The notes under the pieces were generated by a model that worked only from the letters and a program-made list of their open reading frames with translations, searched no databases and had not been told where the DNA came from. 64,000 bases of DNA from SIG636 sp045592105 (GTDB lineage Bacteria; Bacillota; Clostridia; Oscillospirales; CAG-382): the NCBI GenBank assembly GCA_045592105.1, contig JAZNUB010000026.1, forward strand, positions 5,062 to 69,061, read 5' to 3'. Made by a program: the position numbers and the translations under genes. Below are positions 1-8,415 of this stretch, one piece after another (positions within the stretch are counted from its first letter, which is position 1; every line of letters starts with the position of its first letter).

Positions 1-2
1 TC

Positions 3-1280
3 TTATTCAAGGAAGCCCTTGTAGTGACGCATTGTCACTTCGCTCTCAAGTTCCTTGATAACTTCGTTTACAACGCCTACAACGATTATGATGGAGGAGC
101 CGCCGAATACAAGGTAACCGAGGTTAGACTCAGGCCAAAGAAGAGATAAAAGCTGCGGGAACACTGCGATAACGCCGAGGAACAAAGCACCGATAAGGGT
201 AACTCTGTTAAGCACCTTTCTGATGTAGTTAGCAGTGGGTGCACCGGGGCGGTAGCCAAGTATAGTGCCGCCATTCTTCTTCAAATTGTTTGCAACTTCT
301 ATGGGGTTAAAGCTTATTGCAAGATAGAAGTATGCGAATGCGATTATAAGAATAAAGTTTAATGCAATACCGAAAGCACCTGTCATAGAGAAGAAACGAA
401 GAACAGAATTGTTCTGGTCCCAACCGAATATCAAACCCAGAGTTGCAGGGAGAGATACGATAGACTGTGCAAAAATTATAGGCATTACACCGGACATGTT
501 AAGCTTGATGGGAAGGTGGGTATTCATACCACCGTACATCTTTCTGCCAACGGTACGCTTTGCGTACTGAACAGGAAGCCTTCTTTCAGCATCGTTCATC
601 CATACTATGAAGGTTATAACTGCAAGCATTATAACTGCTGCGATTATAACGTAAAGCCAACCAAGGGTAGTACCCTGGATAACCTGGATAGAGGTGCTTA
701 TCATAACACCGAAACGAGAAACGATGTTGAAGAAAAGGATTATAGAGATACCGTTGCCGATACCGCTATCGTTAATCTTTTCGCCAAGCCACATAATGAG
801 GGATGCACCTGCAACGTAAGAAGTTACAATAACAACGCCTGCGAAGAAGCTTGTATCGAAAAGTACGCCGCTTTGTCTTTTCATCGTAAGATAGTAACCT
901 AAAGCAGTGATAACTGCAAGAATGATGGTAACATATCTTGTGATTTGGGTTATCTTCTTCTGACCGTCAGGCTCCTTTGCCATTCTCTCAAGCGGAGGGA
1001 TGGCAATTGTGAGGAGCTGCATAACTATGGAAGAAGTGATGTACGGCGTGATGGAAAGTGCAAACAAAGTACCTTGAGAGAAGCTGGAGCCGGACAAGAT
1101 GTTCAAGTAACCGAAAATCGTGTCTGTAGCGCCTTCAAAGGTGCTTGCCCACACAGAGCTGTTTACATAAGGAACGGGGATAACACAGCCTATTCTGTAA
1201 AGAATAATTATGAAAGCTGTGAAAAGTATTTTACGTCTGGTGTCTTCAATGTGCCAAGCATTTTTAATTGTTTGAAACAT
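3..1280 (-). CDS. secY: Preprotein translocase subunit SecY
   Basis: SecY forms the membrane channel of the SecYEG translocon and, with SecA or the ribosome, moves unfolded proteins across or into the cytoplasmic membrane. The 425 residues match the family length. Many hydrophobic segments are visible, beginning at about residues 17-37 (ILYRIGCVIPVP) and including the conserved GNGISIILF stretch near residue 173. The basic cytoplasmic loop YAKRTVGRKMYGG, used for partner contacts, lies near residue 240. It starts one base after the rplO stop, as is usual at the end of the spc cluster. The TAA stop lies three bases inside the window, so the gene is complete. Genes that normally follow (adk, map, infA) would be outside. 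Identity is certain. Confidence 0.98.
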   Translation of the reverse strand: MFQTIKNAWHIEDTRRKILFTAFIIILYRIGCVIPVPYVNSSVWASTFEGATDTIFGYLNILSGSSFSQGTLFALSITPYITSSIVMQLLTIAIPPLERMAKEPDGQKKITQITRYVTIILAVITALGYYLTMKRQSGVLFDTSFFAGVVIVTSYVAGASLIMWLGEKINDSGIGNGISIILFFNIVSRFGVMISTSIQVIQGTTLGWLYVIIAAVIMLAVITFIVWMNDAERRLPVQYAKRTVGRKMYGGMNTHLPIKLNMSGVMPIIFAQSIVSLPATLGLIFGWDQNNSVLRFFSMTGAFGIALNFILIIAFAYFYLAISFNPIEVANNLKKNGGTILGYRPGAPTANYIRKVLNRVTLIGALFLGVIAVFPQLLSLLWPESNLGYLVFGGSSIIIVVGVVNEVIKELESEVTMRHYKGFLE

Positions 1281-1281
1281 C

Positions 1282-1722
1282 TTATATCACCTGCGCCTTC
1301 CCGCCTGCTGCTTCAATCTTTTCTTTTGCTGTTGCGGAGAAGACAGCGGCTTCAACGGTGAGTTTCTTTGTGAGTTCGCCGTTGCCGAGAACCTTAAGAC
1401 CGTCAAGCGCTTTATTGAGTATGCCACTTGCAAGCAAGGTTTCAATGTTGATAACGCTGCCGTCATCAAAATCGTTAAGCTTGCTTACGTTGATTATAGC
1501 ATACTGCTTAGAGAAATGGTTGTTAAACCCTCTCTTGGGAAGCCTTCTGTATATCGGAAGCTGACCACCCTCGAAACCGGGACGAACACCGCCGCCGGAA
1601 CGGGCTTTTTGACCTTTATGACCGCGACCTGCGGTTTTACCGTTACCACTTGCAGGGCCTCTACCCTTTCTAAAGCGGGAAGCGGTGGAACCAACAGCCG
1701 GAGAAAGCTCGTGAAGCTTCAT
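1282..1722 (-). CDS. rplO: 50S ribosomal protein L15
   Basis: L15 binds 23S rRNA late in large-subunit assembly. The 146-residue product begins MKLHELSPAVGS and has the family's very basic glycine-rich N-terminal arm (GRGPASGNGKTAGRGHKGQ, residues 20-38), which threads into rRNA, followed by the globular domain with GGQLPIYRRLPKRGF. It sits 21 bases after rpmD and one base before secY, the standard spc order, so it is probably translationally coupled to secY. A good AAGGAGG-like site precedes the ATG. Nothing is unusual. Confidence 0.98.
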   Translation of the reverse strand: MKLHELSPAVGSTASRFRKGRGPASGNGKTAGRGHKGQKARSGGGVRPGFEGGQLPIYRRLPKRGFNNHFSKQYAIINVSKLNDFDDGSVINIETLLASGILNKALDGLKVLGNGELTKKLTVEAAVFSATAKEKIEAAGGKAQVI

Positions 1723-1743
1723 AACATTTCCTCCTTTTTACAA

Positions 1744-1926
1744 TTAATCAGCGTTTTCAACGCTTACAAGGTGAGCTATAACATTGATCTTACCGTTGAT
1801 AGCGTCGTTAACTTCAACAACCTTGCTATCGCCGATCTTTGTCAATGCGAGAGATTTGCAGGTAAGTATCTGATTTTCCTTACGGCCTATCAGACTTTTC
1901 TTCAAAGTAATTTTAACCTTTGCCAT
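1744..1926 (-). CDS. rpmD: 50S ribosomal protein L30
   Basis: L30 is a small large-subunit protein that contacts 5S and 23S rRNA. The 60-residue product has the bacterial L30 core: MAKVKITLKKSLIGRKENQ, an ALTKIGDSKVVEVND segment, and a final strand (VIAHLVSVENAD). Length and position between rpsE and rplO fit the family exactly. It lies 14 bases downstream of rpsE and shares its transcript. Confidence 0.97.
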   Translation of the reverse strand: MAKVKITLKKSLIGRKENQILTCKSLALTKIGDSKVVEVNDAINGKINVIAHLVSVENAD

Positions 1927-1940
1927 TATTAAATCCCCCT

Positions 1941-2447
1941 TTAGCCTATTATGTCGCTAGCGCTTTTGCCGCGCTTAAGAGCAACTTCTTCAACCGTGGT
2001 AAGTGCCTTGAGAGCTTCAAAAGTAGCCTTAGACACGTTGCAAGGGTTGTTGGAACGAAGCGACTTTGCACGGATATCTCTAATGCCAGCTGCATCGAGA
2101 ACTGCACGCATTGTGCCGCCTGCTATGATACCGGTACCGGGAGCTGCGGGCTTAAGAAGAACTCTGCCTGCACAATACTCACCAATGATTTCGTGAGGGA
2201 TTGTGGTGCCGCGGAGACTAACCTTAACCATGTTACGCTTTGCTGCCTCGATAGCTTTTCTTATAGCGTCCGGAACTTCTGCGCTCTTGCCGCTGCCAAC
2301 GCCAACGTGACCGTTACCGTCACCAACAACAACCAATGCGGAGAATCTTCTTATACGACCGCCTTTAACAGTCTTAGATACGCTCTTGGTGTTTACAAGG
2401 GTTTCCTTGAGCTCACCAAGCTGTGTGTAATCAACTTTTTGTGCCAT
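1941..2447 (-). CDS. rpsE: 30S ribosomal protein S5
   Basis: S5 sits near the decoding centre and helps set translational accuracy and mRNA entry. The 168 residues contain the double-stranded-RNA-binding-like S5 N-terminal domain (GGRIRRFSALVVVGDGNGHVG, about residues 29-49) and the C-terminal domain with AAPGTGIIAGGTMRAVLDAAG (about 102-122). Positions at the S4-S5 interface where spectinomycin and ram mutations fall in other species lie in these segments, and none looks altered in an obvious way. It lies between rplR and rpmD. Confidence 0.98.
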   Translation of the reverse strand: MAQKVDYTQLGELKETLVNTKSVSKTVKGGRIRRFSALVVVGDGNGHVGVGSGKSAEVPDAIRKAIEAAKRNMVKVSLRGTTIPHEIIGEYCAGRVLLKPAAPGTGIIAGGTMRAVLDAAGIRDIRAKSLRSNNPCNVSKATFEALKALTTVEEVALKRGKSASDIIG

Positions 2448-2462
2448 TCGTACTTTCCTCCC

Positions 2463-2822
2463 TTAAAACTTCAAGCCGGCTTCACGTGCGCCGTCAGCAA
2501 GCTCTTTTACTCTACCGTGATAGAGGTAGCCGCCTCTGTCGAAAACGACATTTTCGATGCCCTTTTCAAGCGCCTTCTTGCCTATAAGGAGACCCAACTG
2601 CTTGGCACCTTCCTTGTTACCGCCGTTGCCTTCAAAGCCCTTTTCGTTAGTAGCTGCTGCAACGAGGGTTCTACCGGTTTCATCATCAATGATCTGTGCG
2701 CTTATGTTCTTGAGAGAACGGTATACGCAAAGACGGGGAGCGGAAGCGGTACCGAATATCTTACCTCTTACCCTTCTGTGTCTACGAAGACGTTTTTGAT
2801 TCTTATCGGGACGAGTTACCAT
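2463..2822 (-). CDS. rplR: 50S ribosomal protein L18
   Basis: L18 binds 5S rRNA and attaches it to the central protuberance of the large subunit. The 119-residue protein has a basic N-terminus (KNQKRLRRHRRVRGKIFG) and the core VYRSLKNISAQIIDDETGRTLVAA, ending VVFDRGGYLYHGRVKELADGARE, which is the canonical C-terminal L18 motif. It lies 18 bases after rplF and 15 before rpsE, in standard order. Confidence 0.98.
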   Translation of the reverse strand: MVTRPDKNQKRLRRHRRVRGKIFGTASAPRLCVYRSLKNISAQIIDDETGRTLVAAATNEKGFEGNGGNKEGAKQLGLLIGKKALEKGIENVVFDRGGYLYHGRVKELADGAREAGLKF

Positions 2823-2840
2823 AACTTACACACTCCTTTC

Positions 2841-3380
2841 TTACTTACCGGCTTTACCGGCCTTGCGCCTAATCTTTTCATCGGAATACTTGATTCCCTT
2901 GCCAAGATAAGGTTCAGGCGGGCGTTTAGCTCTGATTTCTGCTGCAAGCTGACCAACAACCTGTCTGTTTGCACCGGAAACAACAACTTTGTTCGGCGTA
3001 GGTGTTTCAATAGTAACACCTTCGGGAGAATCAAAGTATACGGGATGAGAGTAACCAATGTTAAGAACGAGCTTCTTGCCTTCCATAGCTGCCTTGTAAC
3101 CAACACCGTTTATCTCAAGCTCCTTCTTGAAGCTTTCGTGACAACCGTTAACCATGTTAGCAGCGAGGGAACGTGTAAGACCGTGAAGGGACTTGTGTTC
3201 CTTGCTATCGGAGGGGCGTTCTACTGTGAGGACACCGTTCTCAAGCTTGAAGGACATATCGGGATGGAACTTTTGAGTAAGCTCACCCTTGGGGCCCTTA
3301 ACCTTCATAACGTTACCCTCTTCAAAAACAACGTCCACACCGGCGGGAACGATAATGGGTTTCTTACCTATTCTAGACAT
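2841..3380 (-). CDS. rplF: 50S ribosomal protein L6
   Basis: L6 lies near the factor-binding site at the base of the L7/L12 stalk. The 179 residues show the two duplicated L6 folds. The first starts MSRIGKKPIIVPAGV and includes GPKGELTQKFHPDM. The second ends with the family hallmark AAEIRAKRPPEPYLGKGIKY (residues 145-164). It lies between rpsH and rplR with 13- and 18-base gaps. Confidence 0.98.
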   Translation of the reverse strand: MSRIGKKPIIVPAGVDVVFEEGNVMKVKGPKGELTQKFHPDMSFKLENGVLTVERPSDSKEHKSLHGLTRSLAANMVNGCHESFKKELEINGVGYKAAMEGKKLVLNIGYSHPVYFDSPEGVTIETPTPNKVVVSGANRQVVGQLAAEIRAKRPPEPYLGKGIKYSDEKIRRKAGKAGK

Positions 3381-3393
3381 ATCATTATCCTCC

Positions 3394-3792
3394 TTACCAT
3401 ACGAAGGCGAGAACTTCGCCGCCGATGTTTTCTTTTCTTGCCTGCTTATCGGTCATGATGCCCTTGCTGGTGGAAAGGATTGCAATACCGAGGCCGTTTC
3501 TAACCTTGGGAATATCCTTGCATGCAGCGTAAATCTTAAGACCGGGCTTAGATACTCTGCGAAGACCCTCTATAATGCGGGTTTTGCCTTCGCCGTACTT
3601 AAGAGTAACCGTAATAACGCCCTGCTTATCGTCATCAGTAACCTTATAATCCTTTATAAAGCCTTCGTCAAGAAGTATCTGAGCAATAGCTTTCTTAAGG
3701 TTAGAGGCAGGTATATCAACGGTTTCGTGCTTTTCACTGTTTGCGTTTCTGATTCTTGTGAGCATATCAGCTACAACGTCTGTCATTTGCAT
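3394..3792 (-). CDS. rpsH: 30S ribosomal protein S8
   Basis: S8 binds helix 21 of 16S rRNA. In Escherichia coli it also represses the spc operon by binding its mRNA near rplE. The 132 residues carry the N-terminal MTDVVADMLTRIRNAN motif and the C-terminal GLGIAILSTSKGIMTDKQAR motif. The first of two nearby ATGs (MQMTD) is chosen because it lies eight bases from a GGAGG. The gene follows rpsN by 20 bases. I did not find an obvious S8-helix mimic by eye. Confidence 0.98.
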   Translation of the reverse strand: MQMTDVVADMLTRIRNANSEKHETVDIPASNLKKAIAQILLDEGFIKDYKVTDDDKQGVITVTLKYGEGKTRIIEGLRRVSKPGLKIYAACKDIPKVRNGLGIAILSTSKGIMTDKQARKENIGGEVLAFVW

Positions 3793-3812
3793 ATTTCTTA
3801 CCTCCTACCTTA

Positions 3813-3998
3813 TTACCAGCTTGCTTTCTTAACGCCGGGAATCTGACCGCTGTAAGCCAGATTTCTGAAGCATATACGACATACACCGTACTTACGGAGA
3901 TATGCGTGCGGACGACCACAAATCTTACATCTGTTGTAAGAACGGGTAGAGAACTTAGGCTCTTTCTGCTGCTTCAATTTCATTGCTGTTTTTGCCAT
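3813..3998 (-). CDS. rpsN: 30S ribosomal protein S14, zinc type (type Z)
   Basis: S14 is a small-subunit head protein. This is the 61-residue zinc form: four cysteines in RCKICG and VCRICF (C24, C27, C40, C43) form the zinc site that the longer zinc-free paralogue lacks. The zinc form in the spc position is typical of Gram-positives. It lies between rplE and rpsH with gaps of 14 and 20 bases. No zinc-free second copy is present in this window. Confidence 0.98.
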   Translation of the reverse strand: MAKTAMKLKQQKEPKFSTRSYNRCKICGRPHAYLRKYGVCRICFRNLAYSGQIPGVKKASW

Positions 3999-4012
3999 AA
4001 TGCTTTACCCCC

Positions 4013-4552
4013 TTACTTTGCGAACGGAGCGCCGAGAAGCTTTAAAAGCTCTCTTGCTTCTTCGTCTGTATTTGCAGTTGTTACGAAAATTATATCCATA
4101 CCCCTGATCTTGTCTACCTTATCGTATTCGATTTCAGGGAATATAAGCTGTTCTTTGATACCCATAGAGTAGTTGCCTCTACCGTCAAAGCTGTTGGGGT
4201 TGATGCCCTTAAAGTCTCTAACGCGGGGGAGTGAAAGGTTGAAGAACTTATCAACAAACTCATACATCATTTCGCCGCGAAGGGTTACCTTAGCACCGAT
4301 CTTAACACCTGCACGAAGCTTGAAGTTTGCAACAGACTTCTTAGCGGTGGTGGGAACAGCCTTCTGACCTGTTATCAAAGTAAGGTCTGCTATAATAGCG
4401 TCCAAAATCTTGGGGTTATCCTTGCATTCGCCGTCGCCAACGTTGAGAACAACTTTGGAAAGCTTGGGAATCTGCATAGGAGTTTTATAGTTGAACTTAC
4501 TCATCAAAGCAGGAGCAACGTCGCTTTTATAAAATTCACAAAGTCTTGACAT
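4013..4552 (-). CDS. rplE: 50S ribosomal protein L5
   Basis: L5 binds 5S rRNA together with L18 and makes the inter-subunit bridge at the central protuberance. The 179 residues include MQIPKLSKVVLNVGDGE near residue 26, the KKSVANFKLRAGVKIGAKVTLRG stretch that contacts P-site tRNA, and FDGRGNYSMGIKEQLIFPEI. It lies in standard order after rplX (17 bases) and before rpsN (14 bases). Confidence 0.98.
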   Translation of the reverse strand: MSRLCEFYKSDVAPALMSKFNYKTPMQIPKLSKVVLNVGDGECKDNPKILDAIIADLTLITGQKAVPTTAKKSVANFKLRAGVKIGAKVTLRGEMMYEFVDKFFNLSLPRVRDFKGINPNSFDGRGNYSMGIKEQLIFPEIEYDKVDKIRGMDIIFVTTANTDEEARELLKLLGAPFAK

Positions 4553-4569
4553 GTTTTATCCTCCTTTAA

Positions 4570-4899
4570 TTATAAGTTCTCGCCGCATTTAACGCAAACA
4601 CGAACGCGTTCACCGTTTGCGTTAACCTGATGGCGAACTCTGCGGCCTGCCTTGCACTTATCGCAGTAAAGCATAACCTTGGAAGCGTAAATAGCGCCCT
4701 CGGTCTTTATGATGCCGCCTGCTTCGCCCTGTCTCTTGGGCTTAACGTGCTTGGAAACCATGTGAACACCTTCAACGATAACTTTGCCTTCCTTAGGGGA
4801 AACGGCAATAACCTTACCGATAGAGGGCTCTTTCATATTGGCATATTTACCAGAGATAACAATAACTTTGTCACCAGTTTTTACATGCATCTTACTCAT
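4570..4899 (-). CDS. rplX: 50S ribosomal protein L24
   Basis: L24 is an early large-subunit assembly protein at the exit-tunnel rim. The 109 residues start with a KOW fold (KTGDKVIVISGKYANMKEPS). The C-terminus has two CxxC pairs (CDKC near residue 79 and CVKC near 103), which suggests a bound zinc as in many Firmicutes L24 proteins. It sits between rplN and rplE with 15- and 17-base gaps. Confidence 0.98.
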   Translation of the reverse strand: MSKMHVKTGDKVIVISGKYANMKEPSIGKVIAVSPKEGKVIVEGVHMVSKHVKPKRQGEAGGIIKTEGAIYASKVMLYCDKCKAGRRVRHQVNANGERVRVCVKCGENL

Positions 4900-4914
4900 T
4901 ATGACGCTACCTCC

Positions 4915-5283
4915 TTAAACAACTTCCGGTGCCAAGGAGAGTATCTTCATATAGTCTTTTTCACGAAGCTCTCTTGCAACGGGCCCAAAGATACGAGTAC
5001 CCTTAGGATTTTTGTCTTCTTTAATTATAACGGCAGCATTGTCGTCAAATTTAACGTAAGAACCGTCTGCGCGGCGCACACCCTTAACTGTTCTAACCAC
5101 AACAGCTCTAACTACTTCACCCTTCTTAACAACGCCACCAGGAGCTGCCTTCTTAACGGAAGCTACTATAACGTCGCCAACACCGGCGTAGCGTCTGCCT
5201 GTACCGCCCAGTACACGGATGCACATTATTTCCTTGGCGCCGGTATTATCGGCAACCTTCAAATAGGATTGTTGTTGTACCAT
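4915..5283 (-). CDS. rplN: 50S ribosomal protein L14
   Basis: L14 lies at the subunit interface and is the docking site of the silencing factor RsfS. The 122-residue product is highly conserved: MVQQQSYLKVADNTGAKEIM at the start, RRYAGVGDVIVASVKKAAPGG in the middle and GTRIFGPVARELRE near the end. It follows rpsQ by 27 bases, the widest gap in this half of the block. No separate spc promoter is evident there. Confidence 0.98.
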   Translation of the reverse strand: MVQQQSYLKVADNTGAKEIMCIRVLGGTGRRYAGVGDVIVASVKKAAPGGVVKKGEVVRAVVVRTVKGVRRADGSYVKFDDNAAVIIKEDKNPKGTRIFGPVARELREKDYMKILSLAPEVV

Positions 5284-5310
5284 ATATGTGTCCTCCTTTC
5301 ACTGTGCGGC

Positions 5311-5565
5311 TTATTTGGCCTTCTCAATTATTCTGATAACTCTGAAATACTTGTCCTTAGACAGGGGGCGAGTTTCCATTATTTCAACGGTATCGCCTAT
5401 TCCGCATTCATTGTTCTCATCGTGTGCCTTAAAACGAACGGTACGCTTAACGATTTTGTTGTAAAGCGGGTGCTTTACGTTATCAACTATAGATACGACA
5501 ACGGTCTTATCCATCTTATCGCTTACGACCTTGCCCACTCTTGTTTTTCTTAATGCTCTTTCCAT
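5311..5565 (-). CDS. rpsQ: 30S ribosomal protein S17
   Basis: S17 is a primary 16S rRNA-binding protein with an OB fold. The 84 residues show RKTRVGKVVSDKMDKTVVV at the N-terminus and the GDTVEIMETRPLSKDKYFRV motif towards the C-terminus, both diagnostic. It lies between rpmC and rplN with gaps of 17 and 27 bases. Confidence 0.98.
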   Translation of the reverse strand: MERALRKTRVGKVVSDKMDKTVVVSIVDNVKHPLYNKIVKRTVRFKAHDENNECGIGDTVEIMETRPLSKDKYFRVIRIIEKAK

Positions 5566-5582
5566 TAATCATACCCTCCTGC

Positions 5583-5789
5583 TTAGGCTCTGTCAGCCAG
5601 TTCCTTCTCGCGAAGAACTGTCATTATACGAGCAATAGTCTTTTTGGTTTCAACTATCTTCATAGGGTTGTCAAGCTGATTGATGGAGTGCTGGAAACGA
5701 AGATTAAAATAAACTTCTTTCTGCTCACGCAGTGCCTTTTCAAGCTCGGAGGCAGACATTTCTCTAAGTTCAGTTGCTTTCATGTTCAT
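5583..5789 (-). CDS. rpmC: 50S ribosomal protein L29
   Basis: L29 is a two-helix protein next to the peptide exit tunnel and helps recruit trigger factor and SRP. The 68 residues contain MKATELREMSASELEKALRE and the conserved LRFQHSINQLDNPMKI segment followed by KKTIARIMTVLREKE. The ATG follows a GGAGG eight bases after the rplP stop. Confidence 0.97.
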   Translation of the reverse strand: MNMKATELREMSASELEKALREQKEVYFNLRFQHSINQLDNPMKIVETKKTIARIMTVLREKELADRA

Positions 5790-5797
5790 TATCCTCC

Positions 5798-6217
5798 TTA
5801 TGCTTCAAGGTCTTTCTTGGTCGCAAACTTACACTTAATGGGAAGCTTGTGGGACGCAAGACGCATTGCTTCGCGAGCGATTTCATCAGAAACGCCATCC
5901 ATCTCGAACAGAACTCTGCCCGGCTTAACTACTGCAACCCAGTATTCAGGAGAACCTTTACCGGAACCCATTCGGGTTTCAGCAGGCTTTTCTGTTATGG
6001 GCTTATCGGGGAATATCTTTATCCAAACGCGGCCGCCTCTCTTGATGTAACGCGTCATAGCGATACGGGCTGCCTCTATCTGGTTGCTTGTAATCCAAGC
6101 GGGTTCAGTAGCAACAAGACCGTATTCACCGTTGGTTATCTTGTTGCCGCGCATTGCCTTACCGGTAAGTCTACCGCGCTGAACTCTTCTGTATTTAACT
6201 CTCTTAGGCATTAACAT
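5798..6217 (-). CDS. rplP: 50S ribosomal protein L16
   Basis: L16 contacts the elbow of A-site tRNA and organises the tRNA-binding sites. The 139-residue protein begins MLMPKRVKYRR, the usual L16 start, and contains KRGGRVWIKIFPDKPITEKP and RMGSGKGSPEYWVAVVKPGR. The start is three bases after the rpsC stop. Its ribosome-binding site (GGAGG) lies inside the last codons of rpsC, so the two are translationally coupled. Confidence 0.98.
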   Translation of the reverse strand: MLMPKRVKYRRVQRGRLTGKAMRGNKITNGEYGLVATEPAWITSNQIEAARIAMTRYIKRGGRVWIKIFPDKPITEKPAETRMGSGKGSPEYWVAVVKPGRVLFEMDGVSDEIAREAMRLASHKLPIKCKFATKKDLEA

Positions 6218-6220
6218 GAT

Positions 6221-6886
6221 TTATTTGCCTCCTTCCGAAGGGGTACGCTTAACTTCGGGAAGCACTTCACCCTTGTAGATCCATACTTTAATACCGATCT
6301 TACCGTAGGTGGTGTTTGCTTCATAGAAGCCATAATCTATGTCCGCCCTCAAAGTCTGAAGGGGAATTGTACCCTCGTGGTAATGTTCGCTTCTTGCTAT
6401 CTCGGCACCGCCAAGACGGCCGCTAACCATTATCTTTATACCCTTAGCACCAGCCTTCATTGCCTTGCCTATGCTTTGCTTCATAGCGCGGCGGAAGGAA
6501 ATTCTCTTTTCAAGCTGGGTTGCGATGTTTTCTGCAACAAGCTGAGAATTTGTATCAACCTGCTTAACTTCAACAACGCTTATAGCAACCTGATTACGGC
6601 CGGTGAAGTTCTTAATTTCTGCCTTAAGCTTTTCAAGCTCGGCACCGCCCTTACCGATTATGATACCGGGCTTTGCGCAGTGGATTATAACACGAAGTCT
6701 GCTGCTTGCACGCTCGATTTCAATCTTAGGAACGCCTGCCTGCTTAACCTTTTCTTTAAGCCATGTTCTGAGCTTGTAGTCGGCAACGATAGTATCGCCA
6801 AGCTCCTCGTCCTTTACAAACCAGCGGGAGTCCCAATCTTTAATGACACCAACGCGCAGTCCGTGCGGATTAACTTTTTGTCCCAT
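6221..6886 (-). CDS. rpsC: 30S ribosomal protein S3
   Basis: S3 is part of the mRNA entry tunnel and helps unwind mRNA. The 221 residues start MGQKVNPHGLRVG. The KH domain carries its GxxG loop as IIGKGGAELEKLK (about residues 76-88), and the C-terminal domain has AKGIKIMVSGRLGGAEIARSE. It follows rplV by 13 bases. Confidence 0.98.
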   Translation of the reverse strand: MGQKVNPHGLRVGVIKDWDSRWFVKDEELGDTIVADYKLRTWLKEKVKQAGVPKIEIERASSRLRVIIHCAKPGIIIGKGGAELEKLKAEIKNFTGRNQVAISVVEVKQVDTNSQLVAENIATQLEKRISFRRAMKQSIGKAMKAGAKGIKIMVSGRLGGAEIARSEHYHEGTIPLQTLRADIDYGFYEANTTYGKIGIKVWIYKGEVLPEVKRTPSEGGK

Positions 6887-6899
6887 ACTCTGCTGCCTC

Positions 6900-7250
6900 C
6901 TATTCCTTTTCCTTAAGCACGATAGTGATGTGAGAAGTACGCTTGATTATTCTTGCTGCGCCGCCGCGAGCTCTGGGCATTACTCTCTTCATACCCTTGA
7001 GCATACCGGGTGTTACGAAGCAGGTTGCAACGTAAAGCTTTTCAACGTCCATACCGTGATTGTTTTCTGCGTTTGCTACTGCAGATTTAAGAAGCTTGCT
7101 TACGCTTTCGCAAGCTATTTTGTTGGTTGTTTTCAAGATAGCTGCAGCAGTTGCAACGTCCTTACCTCTGATGAGGTCGAGAACTATCTGCACCTTACGG
7201 GGAGACATACGCAACTGTCTGAGATATGCTTTTGCTACTCTTTCTTCCAT
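6900..7250 (-). CDS. rplV: 50S ribosomal protein L22
   Basis: L22 lines the nascent-peptide tunnel. The 116 residues show the RMSPRKVQIVLDLIRGKDV core and the beta-hairpin that reaches into the tunnel (KRVMPRARGGAARIIKRTSH, about residues 84-103), where macrolide-resistance changes occur in other species. The hairpin looks intact. It lies between rpsS and rpsC. Confidence 0.98.
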   Translation of the reverse strand: MEERVAKAYLRQLRMSPRKVQIVLDLIRGKDVATAAAILKTTNKIACESVSKLLKSAVANAENNHGMDVEKLYVATCFVTPGMLKGMKRVMPRARGGAARIIKRTSHITIVLKEKE

Positions 7251-7271
7251 TGTTGTATCTCCTTTCCCGTA

Positions 7272-7553
7272 TTACTTACCGTTATTAGAGGTCTTGGAGC
7301 CTGCGTGACCTCTGAAGGTACGAGTGGGTGCAAATTCACCAAGTTTATGACCAACCATGTCCTCTACTACGTATACCGGAACATGGGTTTTACCGTTGTG
7401 AACGGCGATTGTGTGACCTACAAATTCAGGGAATATTGTAGAGGAACGAGACCACGTCTTAAGAACGCGCTTTTCGCCCTTTTTATTCATATCGCACACG
7501 CGGCTGTAAAGCTTAGCTTCAACAAACGGTCCCTTTTTAACACTTCTGCTCAT
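7272..7553 (-). CDS. rpsS: 30S ribosomal protein S19
   Basis: S19 sits in the small-subunit head and contacts tRNA through its C-terminal tail. The 93-residue protein begins MSRSVKKGPFVEAKL and ends with the diagnostic KLGEFAPTRTFRGHAG. It follows rplB by 12 bases and precedes rplV by 21. Confidence 0.98.
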   Translation of the reverse strand: MSRSVKKGPFVEAKLYSRVCDMNKKGEKRVLKTWSRSSTIFPEFVGHTIAVHNGKTHVPVYVVEDMVGHKLGEFAPTRTFRGHAGSKTSNNGK

Positions 7554-7565
7554 TATCGTTCCTCC

Positions 7566-8396
7566 TTATTTGTCGTTTCTGCGCTTTACTATGAACTTAT
7601 TGGTGCGAGCCTTCTTGCTTCTGGTCTTATAACCAAGAGCGGGCTTACCCCAAGGTGTGACAGGAGAAGGTCTACCAATAGGAGAACGACCTTCACCACC
7701 GCCGTGCGGGTGGTCACACGGGTTCATAACGGAACCGCGTACAGTAGGTCTAATACCAAGGTGGCGGGTCTTACCGGCCTTACCAAGCTTGATATTTTCA
7801 TGTTCAAGGTTACCAACCTGACCGATTGTTGCGATGCAGTTCAAACGAATGTATCTAACTTCGCCGGAAGGAAGTCTAACCTGTGCCATACCGTTTTCTT
7901 TAGCCATAAGCTGAGCTGCGCTGCCTGCACTTCTAACAAGCTGTGCGCCCCTGCCGGGATAAAGCTCTATATTGTGGATAAAGGTACCAACGGGGATGGA
8001 GGAGATAGGAAGGGTGTTACCGGGCTTAATGTCAGCATTTGCGCCGCTGTAAAGCACGTCACCAACCTTAACACCGTTAGGAGCTATAATGTAGCTCTTC
8101 TTACCGTTTTCATCTGCAAGAAGTGCTATATAAGCAGTACGGTTGGGGTCGTATTCGATAGCGGTAACGGTGTTAGCAAGGTCGGACTGACGCTTGAAGT
8201 CGATAATTCTGTACTTCTTCTTGTTGCCGCCGCCGCGATGACGAACCGTTATTCTACCTGTGTTGTTACGACCGGAATTCTTCTTAAGAACCGTAATAAG
8301 GCTCTTTTCGGGAGTCTTTTTGGTTATCTCTTCGAAAGAAGGGCTAGCCATATTTCTTCTCGAGGGAGTTGTAGGTTTATATGTCTTTGTTGCCAT
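7566..8396 (-). CDS. rplB: 50S ribosomal protein L2
   Basis: L2 is needed for subunit joining and supports peptidyl transfer. The 276 residues include the OB and SH3-like folds and the conserved SGANADIKPGNTLPISSIPVG segment. The C-terminal motif MNPCDHPHGGGEGRSPIG (about residues 225-242) contains the histidine implicated near the peptidyl-transferase centre. It lies between rplW and rpsS. Confidence 0.98.
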   Translation of the reverse strand: MATKTYKPTTPSRRNMASPSFEEITKKTPEKSLITVLKKNSGRNNTGRITVRHRGGGNKKKYRIIDFKRQSDLANTVTAIEYDPNRTAYIALLADENGKKSYIIAPNGVKVGDVLYSGANADIKPGNTLPISSIPVGTFIHNIELYPGRGAQLVRSAGSAAQLMAKENGMAQVRLPSGEVRYIRLNCIATIGQVGNLEHENIKLGKAGKTRHLGIRPTVRGSVMNPCDHPHGGGEGRSPIGRPSPVTPWGKPALGYKTRSKKARTNKFIVKRRNDK

Positions 8397-8415
8397 TTAT
8401 AATAACTCCTTTCGA

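Noticed and set aside
1920..3458. A 512-codon plus-strand open frame
   Set aside because: It is antisense to rpsE, rplR and rplF with no ribosome-binding site; such long shadows arise from the codon bias of ribosomal genes.
6843..8402. A 519-codon plus-strand open frame
   Set aside because: It is antisense to rpsC-rplB and has a cysteine-rich, family-free translation typical of an antisense shadow.
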